Assembly: GCF_013349955.1 (NCBI RefSeq)
Contig: NZ_JABVXC010000015.1
Span: 1-64,000, forward strand
Direction: 5' to 3'
From: Onishia taeanensis
GTDB lineage: Bacteria; Pseudomonadota; Gammaproteobacteria; Pseudomonadales; Halomonadaceae
DNA length: 64,000 bases
Below the pieces are notes generated by a model. It was not told the origin of the DNA and made no database searches. It saw only the letters and a program-made list of their open reading frames with translations. This document shows positions 22,202 to 31,028 of this stretch, one piece after another. A program made the position numbers and the translations under genes. Numbering within the stretch: position 1 is the first letter of the stretch; every line of letters starts with the position of its first letter.

Positions 22202-22441
22202 CGCGGCCGGGCATTCATCGTCGGACATCCATAGCCGGGCCAGTGAGCTGACCGTGATCGGTCTCGGCAAATACAGCGCCTACCACCTTGGTCGCAAGCA
22301 TCTTGCCGGGCCGGCATGGCATCCACCATGATCGCCATGGAATGCCTTGATTTTCTTCATGGCCGATAGGGACGCGCTGCGGCCTATTCGGTCGGCGCCA
22401 TGGATTCGGACTGCCATGCTTCTGCTGCGATACCTGCTGCC

Positions 22442-23176
22442 ATGACCCACTCGCCTGCCTCCCTGATCGTGGTCGACGACGACCCGGAAATCCGTGAGCT
22501 GCTGGCCGACTATCTCGGTCGCCATGGCTTTCGCACCCTGGTGGCCGCAGATGCCGAGGCGCTGGAGGCGCTGCTGGCCGTTGCCATGCCGGATCTGTTG
22601 ATCGTCGATCTCATGCTGCCCGGTGACGATGGCTTCACCATCTGCCGCCGGGTGCGTCGCGACAGCGAGGTGCCGATCATCATGCTTACTGCCAGCGCCG
22701 ATGAGACCGATCGCATCCTGGGGCTCGAACTCGGCGCCGACGACTACCTTGGCAAGCCCTTCAATCCCCGTGAGCTGCTGGCGCGCATCAAGGCGGTGCT
22801 GCGCCGCACGCGTCGCCTGCCCGAGGCGGCCCCCGAGAAGGACCCCGCTCAGGCGCGGCTGGTGGCCTTCGGCGACTGGCGACTCGACCGGGTCACCCGA
22901 GAGCTGATCGACGCAGGCGGCGAGCGCAGCGCCCTGTCCGGGGCGGATTTTCAGCTGCTGCAGGTATTCCTCGAGCATCCGGAAGAGGTGCTGTCCCGGG
23001 ATGCCCTCTATGACTTGAGCCGGGGGCGCCCGGCGCCACCGCTGGATCGCTCCATCGACGTGCACGTCTGCCGGCTGCGCCAGCGTCTGGGTGAGGATGC
23101 CCAGCACTCCCAGCTGATTCGCACCGTGCGCGGCGCCGGCTACGTGTTGGCTACCCGGGTGGATGCGCTGACGTGA
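22442..23176 (+). CDS. gltR: OmpR-family response regulator, GltR-like
   Basis: 244 residues from the ATG at 22442. The N-terminal receiver has the acidic pocket D12-D14, phospho-acceptor D56 and K105 (LGKPF). The C-terminal winged-helix DNA-binding domain ends with DVHVCRLRQRLGED. The receiver, from DDDPEIRELL to MLTASADETDRILGLELGADDYLGKPF, closely resembles Pseudomonas GltR, which controls glucose uptake genes. It overlaps the sensor kinase by 4 bp (GTGA). No good Shine-Dalgarno is seen, and a longer start at 22400 cannot be excluded. The symbol rests on similarity plus the adjacent sugar transporter. Confidence 0.8.
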   Translation: MTHSPASLIVVDDDPEIRELLADYLGRHGFRTLVAADAEALEALLAVAMPDLLIVDLMLPGDDGFTICRRVRRDSEVPIIMLTASADETDRILGLELGADDYLGKPFNPRELLARIKAVLRRTRRLPEAAPEKDPAQARLVAFGDWRLDRVTRELIDAGGERSALSGADFQLLQVFLEHPEEVLSRDALYDLSRGRPAPPLDRSIDVHVCRLRQRLGEDAQHSQLIRTVRGAGYVLATRVDALT

Positions 23177-24738
23177 GCGCTAATCCGGGCGCATCGTCTG
23201 GCGCCGATGCCCGCGTGGCCCATGGCGCCGATAAGCCAAGCAATAAGCACGACTGGCGACGGCTGAGGCGCACCCTGGCTCGGAGCCTGCCAGGCAGCCT
23301 GCGCGGACGCTTCGTGTTGATCATGCTGATCGGGGTGCTGGGAGCGCAGCTCGCGAGCTACGCGATCTGGACCCATCAGGCCCGGGATAGCCGGCTCGAA
23401 CAGATCGACGAACTCTCCCGCAACGTCGCTTACAGTGTCGCCTCCACGGTGCGCTTCTTCCGCTCGCTGCCGGTCGATTATCGCCATATCGTGCTCGATC
23501 AGCTGCGCGACATGGGCGGCACGCGCTTCTTCGTCAGCGTCAACGATCACCGCATTCCTGTTCAGGACATCGGCCGGGGGCCCGCCCAGACGGTGGTGAC
23601 CGACAATTTCCGCGAGATACTGGCCTCCGAGCTCGGCGTCGATAACGCTCGCGTCGAGTTCTCCTCGCCCGATACCCTGCGCCTGTTCAACAACGAAGTG
23701 CTGCTGCACGACCTGCCGCCCCGCTGGGGGCGTCACAGCCTGCTGATGGACCCCATCGAACCGCCGGTCCTGGTCGTACAGCTACCCCTGGATGCCCAGG
23801 GCTGGCTCTATGTGGCGACGCTGTTGCCAGTGCCGGAGCTCTTCGATGACGGCTGGCTGTCAGGCGAACGGTTGTTCGCGGCGCTGATCGTGCTGCTTGC
23901 CGTGATCGGGCTGTCGCTGCTCGGTATCCGCAGCGCGACTCGGCCACTGGCACGACTGTCGCGGGCCGCGCGACGGCTCGGCGACGATCTGGACAGCCCA
24001 CCGCTGCGCGAGACCGGCCCCCGCGAGGTGGCGGCCACGGCGGTGGCCTTCAACCGCATGCAGCAGCGCATCCAGCACCAGGTCGAGGAGCGAGAGCGGC
24101 TATTCACGGCGATCTCCCATGACTTGAAGACACCCCTGACGCGCATGCGCCTGCGCGCCGAGATGCTGGAGGATGACCATCAGCGCGAGCGCTTCTGCGC
24201 CGCCCTCGACGAGCTGGACCTGCTGGTCAAGGGGGCGCTGGCCTCGGTCAGGGGGCTCGACCTGCATGAAGCCATCGAACCGGTCGATGTGCGTGGCCTG
24301 CTCGAGGGCCTTGCCGAGGAGATGGCCCTGCAGGGTGGCGAGGTGACAGTCACCGGCCAAGCCTTGCCACTTGAAGCCAAGCCATTGGCGCTCAAACGCT
24401 GCTTGGCCAACCTGCTGGAGAATGCCGTCTTCTACGGCAAGCGCGCCGAGGTGCACCTCGAAGACAGCCCGACGAGGCTCAGTATCACCCTGCGTGACCA
24501 CGGCCCTGGGATCCCCGCGGGGCAGCGCGAGCGGGTCTTCGCGCCCTTCGTGCGCCTCGAGCCCTCGCGCAGCCGTCATACCGGCGGTAGCGGGCTAGGG
24601 CTCGGGATCGCCCGGCACATCCTGCGGGCCCACGGCGGGGAAATGGTGCTTGATAATCATCCATGCGGCGGCCTGGTGGTGAGCCTCGAGCTATCTCGTT
24701 GCGCCGATGCCGACCCAGCTGACGCAGACGGGATATGA
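23173..24738 (+). CDS. gtrS: Sensor histidine kinase, GtrS-like
   Basis: 521 residues with a GTG start at 23173. Membrane helices lie at about 47-66 and 234-251, flanking a periplasmic sensor region of about 165 residues. A HAMP linker follows, then the HisKA domain with H316 in AISHDLKTPLTRMR and an HATPase domain with NLLENA, DHGPGIP and GGSGLGLGIA. It would phosphorylate the overlapping regulator. In Pseudomonas the corresponding GtrS senses 2-ketogluconate and 6-phosphogluconate. Here the ligand is inferred only, from the downstream gts transporter. Confidence 0.85.
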   Translation: MSANPGASSGADARVAHGADKPSNKHDWRRLRRTLARSLPGSLRGRFVLIMLIGVLGAQLASYAIWTHQARDSRLEQIDELSRNVAYSVASTVRFFRSLPVDYRHIVLDQLRDMGGTRFFVSVNDHRIPVQDIGRGPAQTVVTDNFREILASELGVDNARVEFSSPDTLRLFNNEVLLHDLPPRWGRHSLLMDPIEPPVLVVQLPLDAQGWLYVATLLPVPELFDDGWLSGERLFAALIVLLAVIGLSLLGIRSATRPLARLSRAARRLGDDLDSPPLRETGPREVAATAVAFNRMQQRIQHQVEERERLFTAISHDLKTPLTRMRLRAEMLEDDHQRERFCAALDELDLLVKGALASVRGLDLHEAIEPVDVRGLLEGLAEEMALQGGEVTVTGQALPLEAKPLALKRCLANLLENAVFYGKRAEVHLEDSPTRLSITLRDHGPGIPAGQRERVFAPFVRLEPSRSRHTGGSGLGLGIARHILRAHGGEMVLDNHPCGGLVVSLELSRCADADPADADGI

Positions 24739-24790
24739 CCCCTGACGGGACGTAGCGCGCCCGGAAAAGGGCGCTTCGCGACCTTGGTCT

Positions 24791-24809
24791 TACAGACGTT
24801 ATGTCTATA
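24791..24809. promoter_or_regulatory. Inverted repeat upstream of the sugar ABC operon
   Basis: The arms TACAGAC and GTCTATA (one mismatch) are separated by 5 bp, about 175 bp before gtsA, in an AT-rich stretch. It is a candidate site for the adjacent response regulator. This is inference from position and symmetry. Confidence 0.35.
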
Positions 24810-24860
24810 AACCATAGTTTAATCAGCAAGTTATATATTTCAGCCGTGTAATAAACCCGC

Positions 24861-24890
24861 AACACTATCCAGTACTATCCAGCACTAGGT
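24861..24890. repeat. 10-bp degenerate tandem repeat
   Basis: Three 10-bp units (24861-24870, 24871-24880, 24881-24890) share the core CACTATCC/TACTATCC, with the third copy diverged. The array lies in the gtsA leader. Confidence 0.6.
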
Positions 24891-24983
24891 AACCCCTCTC
24901 GTGCCTCCCAATGGGGTAGCGTGTCATCAGCCGCTAGTGAATCGGCTCACGACAATCAATAACAATCGATGGAGACACGCCCC

Positions 24984-26255
24984 ATGCGCTCACTGCTGAG
25001 ATTCCCGCTCAAGAAGACCCTGCTCGGCCTCGCCGTCACCGGCGCCGTAGCGTCGTCCCCGGTGCAGGCCGGCGAGGTCGAGGTGTTGCACTGGTGGACG
25101 TCCGGCGGCGAGGCCCGTGCTGCCAACGTGTTGAAGGAACTGATGGAGGCCGAAGGCCATACCTGGAAGGACTTCGCGGTGGCCGGCGGTGGCGGCGAAA
25201 CCGCCATGACGGTGCTCAAGTCTCGCGCCATGTCCGGCAACCCACCATCGGCGGCGCAGATCAAGGGGCCCGAGATTCAGGAATGGGGCGATCTCGGTCT
25301 GCTCGGCAATCTGGATGACGTGGCCAAGGCCGAGGGCTGGGATAGCCTGCTGCCCGAGGTGGTCGCCAACATCATGCGCCATGACGGCCACTACGTGGCG
25401 GTGCCGGTCAACGTGCACCGGGTCAACTGGCTGTGGGCCAACCCGCAAGTGCTCGATGAGGCCGGCGTCGAGGTGCCGACGAGCATCGATGAGATGTTCG
25501 AGATCGCCGACGACCTGCGCGAGGTGGGCGTCATCCCGCTGGCCCACGGCGGCCAGCCCTGGCAGGACGCCACGGTGTTCGAGACCGTGGTCCTTGCCGA
25601 GGCCGGCTCCGACTTCTATCGCCGCGCGCTGGTCGAGCTCGACCCCGAGGCGCTCAACAGCGAGACCATGATCGACGCCCTGACCACCTTCAAGCGCATG
25701 CGTACGCTGATGGACGACGGCATGTCTGGCCGCGACTGGAACATCGCCACCTCGATGGTGATCGGCGGCCAGGCCGCCATGCAACTGATGGGAGACTGGG
25801 CCAAGGGCGAGTTCACCGCCGCTGGCCTGACGCCGGGAGAAGACTATGTCTGCGTGCCGGCGCCGGGCACCGAGTCGGCCTTCACCTTCAACATCGACAG
25901 CCTGGCGATGTTCCAGGCCAGCGATGAGGAGGCTCAGGCGGCCCAGGATGATCTGGCCCGACTGGTGCTGGAACCGACCTTCCAGGAGGCCTTCAACCTG
26001 GCCAAGGGCTCGATTCCGGCCCGCGCTGATCTCGACATGAGCGCCTTCGATAGCTGCGCCCAGCGCTCCATGGCCGATTTCAAGGCAACCTCCGAGAACG
26101 GTGGCTTGGTGCCCAGCATGGCGCACGGCATGGCGGTGCGTGCCTCGGTGCAGGGCGCCATCTTCGATGTGGTCACCAACTTCTTCAACGACCCGGACAT
26201 GAGTCCCGAGGCCGCCGCCGAGCGGTTGGCGAACGCTGGCAGCTCGCTGCTCTAG
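24984..26255 (+). CDS. gtsA: Sugar ABC transporter, periplasmic substrate-binding protein
   Basis: 423 residues from the ATG at 24984, chosen over the ATG at 24969 because GGAG lies 9 bp upstream of it. A signal peptide with a hydrophobic core ends near SPVQA|GEV. The mature protein is an extracellular solute-binding protein family 1 member with [12 protein letters not shown] at the start, as in glucose/mannose-binding proteins of Pseudomonas. It delivers sugar to GtsBC. It is first in gtsABCD and is followed by a strong stem-loop. The exact sugar is inferred; glucose is most likely, given the GltR-like system upstream. Confidence 0.88.
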   Translation: MRSLLRFPLKKTLLGLAVTGAVASSPVQAGEVEVLHWWTSGGEARAANVLKELMEAEGHTWKDFAVAGGGGETAMTVLKSRAMSGNPPSAAQIKGPEIQEWGDLGLLGNLDDVAKAEGWDSLLPEVVANIMRHDGHYVAVPVNVHRVNWLWANPQVLDEAGVEVPTSIDEMFEIADDLREVGVIPLAHGGQPWQDATVFETVVLAEAGSDFYRRALVELDPEALNSETMIDALTTFKRMRTLMDDGMSGRDWNIATSMVIGGQAAMQLMGDWAKGEFTAAGLTPGEDYVCVPAPGTESAFTFNIDSLAMFQASDEEAQAAQDDLARLVLEPTFQEAFNLAKGSIPARADLDMSAFDSCAQRSMADFKATSENGGLVPSMAHGMAVRASVQGAIFDVVTNFFNDPDMSPEAAAERLANAGSSLL

Positions 26256-26265
26256 GCTCGTCGCC

Positions 26266-26294
26266 GCCCGCCCGGCACCTGACGCCGGGCGGGC
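26266..26294 (+). other. Stem-loop between gtsA and gtsB
   Basis: A perfect 11-bp GC stem (26266-26276 with 26284-26294), a 7-nt loop and no T run. Such stems between a binding protein gene and permease genes usually stabilise the upstream message, so that the binding protein is made in excess. Confidence 0.65.
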
Positions 26295-26341
26295 TCCCTC
26301 CGTCTTTCGGTTGACGAGGCCCAGGCCTCGAGGACGTACTC

Positions 26342-27271
26342 ATGTCGACTTCTCTCTCCCCGGCGCGCGCCGCCCGCGCGCCCGCCAAGCGTTCGGCGCT
26401 CGGCACCCTGAGCGACTGGCTACCGCGCCTGGTGCTGGCGCCTTCGATTGCCGTGTCGCTGTTCTTTGTCTATGGCTTCATGATCTGGACCTTCGTGCTG
26501 TCGCTGACCAATTCGCGCATGCTGCCGAGCTATGACTTCGTCGGCTTCGCGCAGTACGCGCAGTTGATGGCCAACGACCGCTGGTGGGTCGCCGCCAGCA
26601 ACCTGGTGGTGTTTGGCGGCTTGTTCGTCGGCATCTGCCTGGTGCTGGGCGCGGGGCTGGCTATCCTGCTCGACCAGCGCATCCGCCAGGAAGGCAGCCT
26701 GCGCACCATCTATCTCTACCCCATGGCGCTGTCGTTCATCGTCACCGGTGTGGTCTGGAAGTGGCTACTCAACCCGAGCCTCGGCCTGCAGGCCATGGTG
26801 CGTGGCTGGGGCTTCGAGAGCTTCACCTTCGACTGGCTGGTGAATCCGGACATGGCGGTCTACACCCTGGTGATCGCGGCCGTCTGGCAGGCCTCGGGCT
26901 TCGTCATGGCGCTGTTTCTGGCCGGGCTGCGCGGCATCGACGACAGCATCATCAAGGCCGCCCAGCTCGACGGTGCCAGCTTGCCGCGCATCTATGCCCG
27001 GGTGGTGATGCCCTGCCTGCGGCCGGTGGTGTTCAGTGCGGTGATGATCCTTTCGCATATCGCCATCAAGAGCTTCGACCTGGTGGTGGCGCTGACCGGC
27101 GGCGGTCCCGGCTATGCCTCGGACCTGCCCGCCACCTTCATGTACACCCATGCCTTCACTCGTGCTCAGATCGGGCTGGGCTCGGCCAGCGCCATGCTGA
27201 TGCTGGGCGGGGTGCTGGCGATTCTGATTCCCTACCTATATTCCGAACTGCGGAGCCGCCGTCATGGATAA
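26342..27271 (+). CDS. gtsB: Sugar ABC transporter permease
   Basis: 309 residues with about six membrane helices, MalF/UgpA-like. The EAA loop is in the segment AAQLDGASLPRIYARVVMPC, which contacts the ATPase. GAGGACG precedes the ATG. It overlaps gtsC by 8 bp. With GtsC it forms the inner-membrane channel for the sugar delivered by GtsA. Confidence 0.9.
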   Translation: MSTSLSPARAARAPAKRSALGTLSDWLPRLVLAPSIAVSLFFVYGFMIWTFVLSLTNSRMLPSYDFVGFAQYAQLMANDRWWVAASNLVVFGGLFVGICLVLGAGLAILLDQRIRQEGSLRTIYLYPMALSFIVTGVVWKWLLNPSLGLQAMVRGWGFESFTFDWLVNPDMAVYTLVIAAVWQASGFVMALFLAGLRGIDDSIIKAAQLDGASLPRIYARVVMPCLRPVVFSAVMILSHIAIKSFDLVVALTGGGPGYASDLPATFMYTHAFTRAQIGLGSASAMLMLGGVLAILIPYLYSELRSRRHG

Positions 27272-28142
27272 CGTGATTCGTCGCCGCACCCCGGGCGCAC
27301 GGCTGGCCCGGGCGGCGCTCTACGCCGTGCTTATCGTCGCAGCGCTGTTCTACCTGCTGCCGCTTGTGATCATGCTGCTGACCTCGATCAAGCCGCTCGA
27401 TGAGATCGGCGCCGGGACCCTGTTGGCGCTGCCCCAGCATCCGACCCTGGCGCCCTGGATCACTGCCTGGGGCGAGGCCTGTACCGGCATGCGCTGCGAA
27501 GGGGTGGGCGGTTACTTCTGGAACTCCTTCGCCATTGTCATTCCGGCCGTCGCCATCTCCACCGTGGTGGGCGCCCTGAACGGCTATGCATTGACCAAGT
27601 GGCGCTTCCGCGGCTCGGAGCTCGTCTTTGCGCTGATGCTGTTCGGCTGCTTCATTCCCTTCCAGGTGGTGTTGCTGCCGATGGCGCAGACGCTGGGTTG
27701 GTTGGGGTTGTCGAGCTCCCGGGCGGGGCTGGTGCTGGTGCATGTGGTGTTTGGTATCGCCTTTACCACGCTGTTTTTCCGCAATTTCTATGTCGCGGTA
27801 CCCAGCGAACTGGTCTCGGCGGCCAAGCTCGACGGCGCCGGTTTCTTTCGCATCTTCTGGCGCATCCTGCTGCCGGTGTCGGCGCCGATCATCGTGGTCT
27901 CGGTGATCTGGCAGTTCACCCAGATCTGGAACGACTTCCTGTTCGGCGTGGCCTTCTCGGCCCACGATACCCAGCCGGTCACGGTGGCGCTGAACAACCT
28001 GGTCAACACCTCCACCGGGGTGAAGGAATACAACGTCAACATGGCCGCGGCGATGATTGCTGCGCTGCCGACCCTGGTGGTCTATGTGCTGGCCGGCAAG
28101 TATTTCGTGCGGGGTCTGACCGCGGGCTCGGTCAAGGGCTGA
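27264..28142 (+). CDS. gtsC: Sugar ABC transporter permease
   Basis: 292 residues with six membrane helices, MalG/UgpE-like. The EAA loop is SAAKLDGAGFFRIFWRILLP. It overlaps gtsB by 8 bp, so the two permeases are translated together. It is the partner of GtsB, and the ATPase gene follows after 49 bp. Confidence 0.9.
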   Translation: MDNVIRRRTPGARLARAALYAVLIVAALFYLLPLVIMLLTSIKPLDEIGAGTLLALPQHPTLAPWITAWGEACTGMRCEGVGGYFWNSFAIVIPAVAISTVVGALNGYALTKWRFRGSELVFALMLFGCFIPFQVVLLPMAQTLGWLGLSSSRAGLVLVHVVFGIAFTTLFFRNFYVAVPSELVSAAKLDGAGFFRIFWRILLPVSAPIIVVSVIWQFTQIWNDFLFGVAFSAHDTQPVTVALNNLVNTSTGVKEYNVNMAAAMIAALPTLVVYVLAGKYFVRGLTAGSVKG

Positions 28143-28191
28143 GCCGCCGCGCCCTTGCCATCACGATGCGAACAATAACGAGGTAACCATC

Positions 28192-29313
28192 ATGTCAGCT
28201 TTGGAAATTCGCGAGGTCCGCAAGGACTTCGGTAGTACCCGGGTCCTCAAGGACGTCAGCCTGGCCATCGATTCCGGCGAGTTCCTGATCCTGGTCGGGC
28301 CCTCGGGCTGCGGAAAATCGACGCTGATGAACGCCATCGCCGGCCTCGAACCGGTCACCGGCGGCCAGATTCTGATCGGCGGCGACGACATCACCTGGCG
28401 CACCCCGGCCGAGCGTGATATCGCCATGGTCTTCCAGTCCTATGCGCTCTACCCGAGCATGACGGTGCGCCAGAACATCGCCTTCGGCCTGGAAATGCGC
28501 AAGGTGCCCAAGGCCGAACGCGAGCAGGCCGTGGAGCGGGTCGCGGATCTGTTGCAGATCACCCACCTGCTCGAGCGCAAGCCGGCCCAGCTCTCCGGCG
28601 GTCAGCGCCAGCGGGTGGCCATGGGCCGAGCGCTGGCCCGGGAGCCGCAGATCTATCTGTTCGACGAGCCGCTTTCCAACCTCGACGCCAAGCTGCGGGT
28701 CGAGATGCGCACCGAGATCAAGAAGCTGCATCAGCGCCTTGGCACCACCATCGTCTACGTCACCCACGATCAGATCGAGGCCATGACCCTGGCCGACAGC
28801 ATCGCGGTGATGCGCGACGGCCATATCCTGCAGCTGGGCTCGCCGGACGAGGTCTACAACGACCCCGTCGACATGTTCGTGGCCGGCTTCATGGGTTCGC
28901 CGTCGATGAACTTCATCACGGCGACCCTCGAGGGCCAGCTCGGCGACTATCGGCTGCGCATCGCCACCCCCGAGGAGCAGGAGCTGGTGTTGCCCTGGCC
29001 GGCGGATCGGATCACCGGCGAGCTTGCCGATCATCTCGGACAGCCGGTGGTGCTGGGGCTGCGCCCGGAGCATTTCAGCGAGCAGGATGCGCGGCTCGAG
29101 GGGCAGCAGGAAGGCACCTTGCTCGAGGCGCGTGTCACCGTTGTCGAGCCGACCGGTGCGGATATTCTGCTGCGTCTGCCGCTGGGGGATAGCGAGGTGA
29201 CGGCGCGAGTGGGGCCCAAGTGCCCGGTGGCGGCCGGCGAGCGACTGGCGCTGCGTATCGACATGAGCCGCGCGGTGCTCTTCGATCCACAAAGTGAAAG
29301 CCGGTTGGCCTAG
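28192..29313 (+). CDS. gtsD: Sugar ABC transporter ATPase (UgpC/MalK type)
   Basis: 373 residues. Walker A GPSGCGKST, signature LSGGQRQR, Walker B IYLFDEP and the H-loop THDQ are all present. A C-terminal TOBE domain with the LRPEH segment is typical of sugar importers. GAGG precedes the ATG. It energises GtsBC. Such ATPases can serve more than one permease pair, but operon position ties it to this one. Confidence 0.92.
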   Translation: MSALEIREVRKDFGSTRVLKDVSLAIDSGEFLILVGPSGCGKSTLMNAIAGLEPVTGGQILIGGDDITWRTPAERDIAMVFQSYALYPSMTVRQNIAFGLEMRKVPKAEREQAVERVADLLQITHLLERKPAQLSGGQRQRVAMGRALAREPQIYLFDEPLSNLDAKLRVEMRTEIKKLHQRLGTTIVYVTHDQIEAMTLADSIAVMRDGHILQLGSPDEVYNDPVDMFVAGFMGSPSMNFITATLEGQLGDYRLRIATPEEQELVLPWPADRITGELADHLGQPVVLGLRPEHFSEQDARLEGQQEGTLLEARVTVVEPTGADILLRLPLGDSEVTARVGPKCPVAAGERLALRIDMSRAVLFDPQSESRLA

Positions 29314-29393
29314 CGTCTCTCTTTGCGCCAGGCGCTGCGTCTGCCAGCAAACCAGGCTTGATGTATCGGATAGATGCCAGCGTGTTCCAACAA

Positions 29394-29423
29394 AGCGGCC
29401 CCCGCCATTCGGCGGGGGCCGCT
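29394..29423. terminator. Bidirectional terminator hairpin
   Basis: A perfect 13-bp stem (29394-29406 with 29411-29423) with an ATTC loop, between gtsD and the convergent uspA. The T run is poor. Confidence 0.75.
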
Positions 29424-29446
29424 GCTATTGATGCGAAGAGTAACGC

Positions 29447-29887
29447 CTAGTGCACGGTGATAACGGTGCATTTGGCGGCGTGGCTGACCTTGTGCGAGAC
29501 GCCGCCAACCACCAGGCTCGAGAAGTCGCCGAGCCCCCGGCTGCCCATGATGATGGCGTCGACGCCGAGTCGCTTGGCCTGCTCGAGAATGGTGCGGCTG
29601 GGTTCGCCTTGGGCAAGGGTCGTATCGATATGCTTTGCCCCCAGCGCGCTGGCTTCTCTTGAGGTCCGGTCGATCAATTCGCGACCGTATTTCTCGAGTT
29701 GGTCCGAGGTGGTCTCCAGTGTCACTGCGCCGATTCCCCAGATCAGTGTGGTCTCATGGGCCAGCACCTCGGGGATGTGCAGGATGTGTAGGGTGGTGTC
29801 GCTGTCCTTGATCAGCTGGCAGGCGACTTCGAGGGCCTTGCGGGCATGTTCGGAACCGTCGACGGGAACCATGACCGACTTGAACAT
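29447..29887 (-). CDS. Universal stress protein, UspA family
   Basis: 146 residues, a single Usp domain. The ATP-binding motif GSRGLGDFSSLVVGGVSHKV (Gx2Gx9GS) near the C terminus places it with the nucleotide-binding members. MVPVDGSEHARKAL is the usual N terminus. A near-perfect Shine-Dalgarno AAGGAGGTGA precedes the ATG, which suggests strong translation. These proteins act in stress endurance in the cytoplasm. The gene stands alone. Confidence 0.92.
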   Translation of the reverse strand: MFKSVMVPVDGSEHARKALEVACQLIKDSDTTLHILHIPEVLAHETTLIWGIGAVTLETTSDQLEKYGRELIDRTSREASALGAKHIDTTLAQGEPSRTILEQAKRLGVDAIIMGSRGLGDFSSLVVGGVSHKVSHAAKCTVITVH

Positions 29888-29975
29888 GGCATCACCTCCT
29901 TGATGAGTATGCCTTCATCCTAGTCTAGACGTCCTTTACCGACTTGATCCTGATCAATCCCCACGGCATTGGTTG

Positions 29976-31028
29976 TCAGACGTCGCGGCGCTGTTTTTCC
30001 CTGGCCTTGCTGGAGGCGTCGTCGAGCCGTGACAGGCGCTGCCAAAGCTCACGGCGCAGCTCCACGAGCCGTGGTGCCTCGCCGGCTTCGAAGGGCAGCG
30101 GCCGGGAGAGGCCCAGTGCCTTGAGCCCCAGGCGTGCGCTCATCAGGCCGACCCCCAGCCCCTGGGCGGCGCGGGTCGAGAGTCGCCCGGCGAGGTCCAT
30201 CGACAGCCATTCCATGCCGATGTCGCTGGCAAGCTCGCTGGTGCCGGCGAAGGCGACGTTATAAAGCACCTGGCGGAACAGCTTGAGGCGGCTGGCATAG
30301 CCAAGTTCCAGCCCATAGAGCCGGGCGAGGCGGTCGATCATGGCCAGGTTGCGCCAGGCCACCAGCGCCATGTCGAGCAGCCCCAGCGGGCTTGCCGCGA
30401 CCAGCACGGCGGTATCGCCGGACATCCGTGCGATCAGCCGCCTGGCCTCGCGATCGCGTGGGGCGAGCAAGTGATGAGCGATCAGCACGCGCTGCTCGGC
30501 GCCGCCATGGTGATCGTCTTTGGCGGCGAGATAGCCCTGCCAGTGAGGATGGTCCGCTTCCAGGTCGAGCCGGTCCTTGAGTGTCTCGGCGAGGCGCTGT
30601 GCCTGTTGCGGTGTGGCCTCGGTGATCTCATCGAGGCGCTCGCGCAGGGCGTCGTGGCGACGCAGACGACGCAGGCGCAAGAGTTCCTTGGCGATGGCCT
30701 TGCCGGCAAGGCCCAGCCCCGCGAGCAAGAGAAGGCTCCAGGCACCGGCCAGCCAGTCACCGTCAAGGGCCGCGGTGAAGGTGGAGTGTGCCGCCTCCAC
30801 GCCGCCAAGCAGCAATCCGCCCCCCAACAGGCCAAGTAGCCCCCAGCGGCGACGCTTGGGCCTTGAGAGACTGGCGGCCAGATCGGCCTCGGCGGCTGAT
30901 TCGTCGTCCAGCGGACGGCTGGCCTGTGCCTCGGGAAAGGACTGAGCGGGGCGCGGGTCCTGGTAGCCCGAGTCAAGCTCGGCTGCTGGCTCTTCCGAGA
31001 AGCGCTGGGCGGGGCGAGGGTCGGTCAT
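29976..31028 (-). CDS. ycjF: YcjF/TIGR01620 (UPF0283) membrane protein
   Basis: 350 residues. The first ~60 residues are polar and contain two imperfect copies of a DPRPAQxF motif. Two hydrophobic helices lie at about 62-82 and 90-110, followed by a soluble domain ending in the DUF697-like region (GTSELASDIGMEWLSMDLAG). This matches E. coli YcjF. It overlaps ycjX by 4 bp (ATGA). In E. coli ycjX and ycjF lie beside the phage-shock genes, which are absent here. Function is unknown; an envelope-stress role is inferred. Confidence 0.85.
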   Translation of the reverse strand: MTDPRPAQRFSEEPAAELDSGYQDPRPAQSFPEAQASRPLDDESAAEADLAASLSRPKRRRWGLLGLLGGGLLLGGVEAAHSTFTAALDGDWLAGAWSLLLLAGLGLAGKAIAKELLRLRRLRRHDALRERLDEITEATPQQAQRLAETLKDRLDLEADHPHWQGYLAAKDDHHGGAEQRVLIAHHLLAPRDREARRLIARMSGDTAVLVAASPLGLLDMALVAWRNLAMIDRLARLYGLELGYASRLKLFRQVLYNVAFAGTSELASDIGMEWLSMDLAGRLSTRAAQGLGVGLMSARLGLKALGLSRPLPFEAGEAPRLVELRRELWQRLSRLDDASSKAREKQRRDV

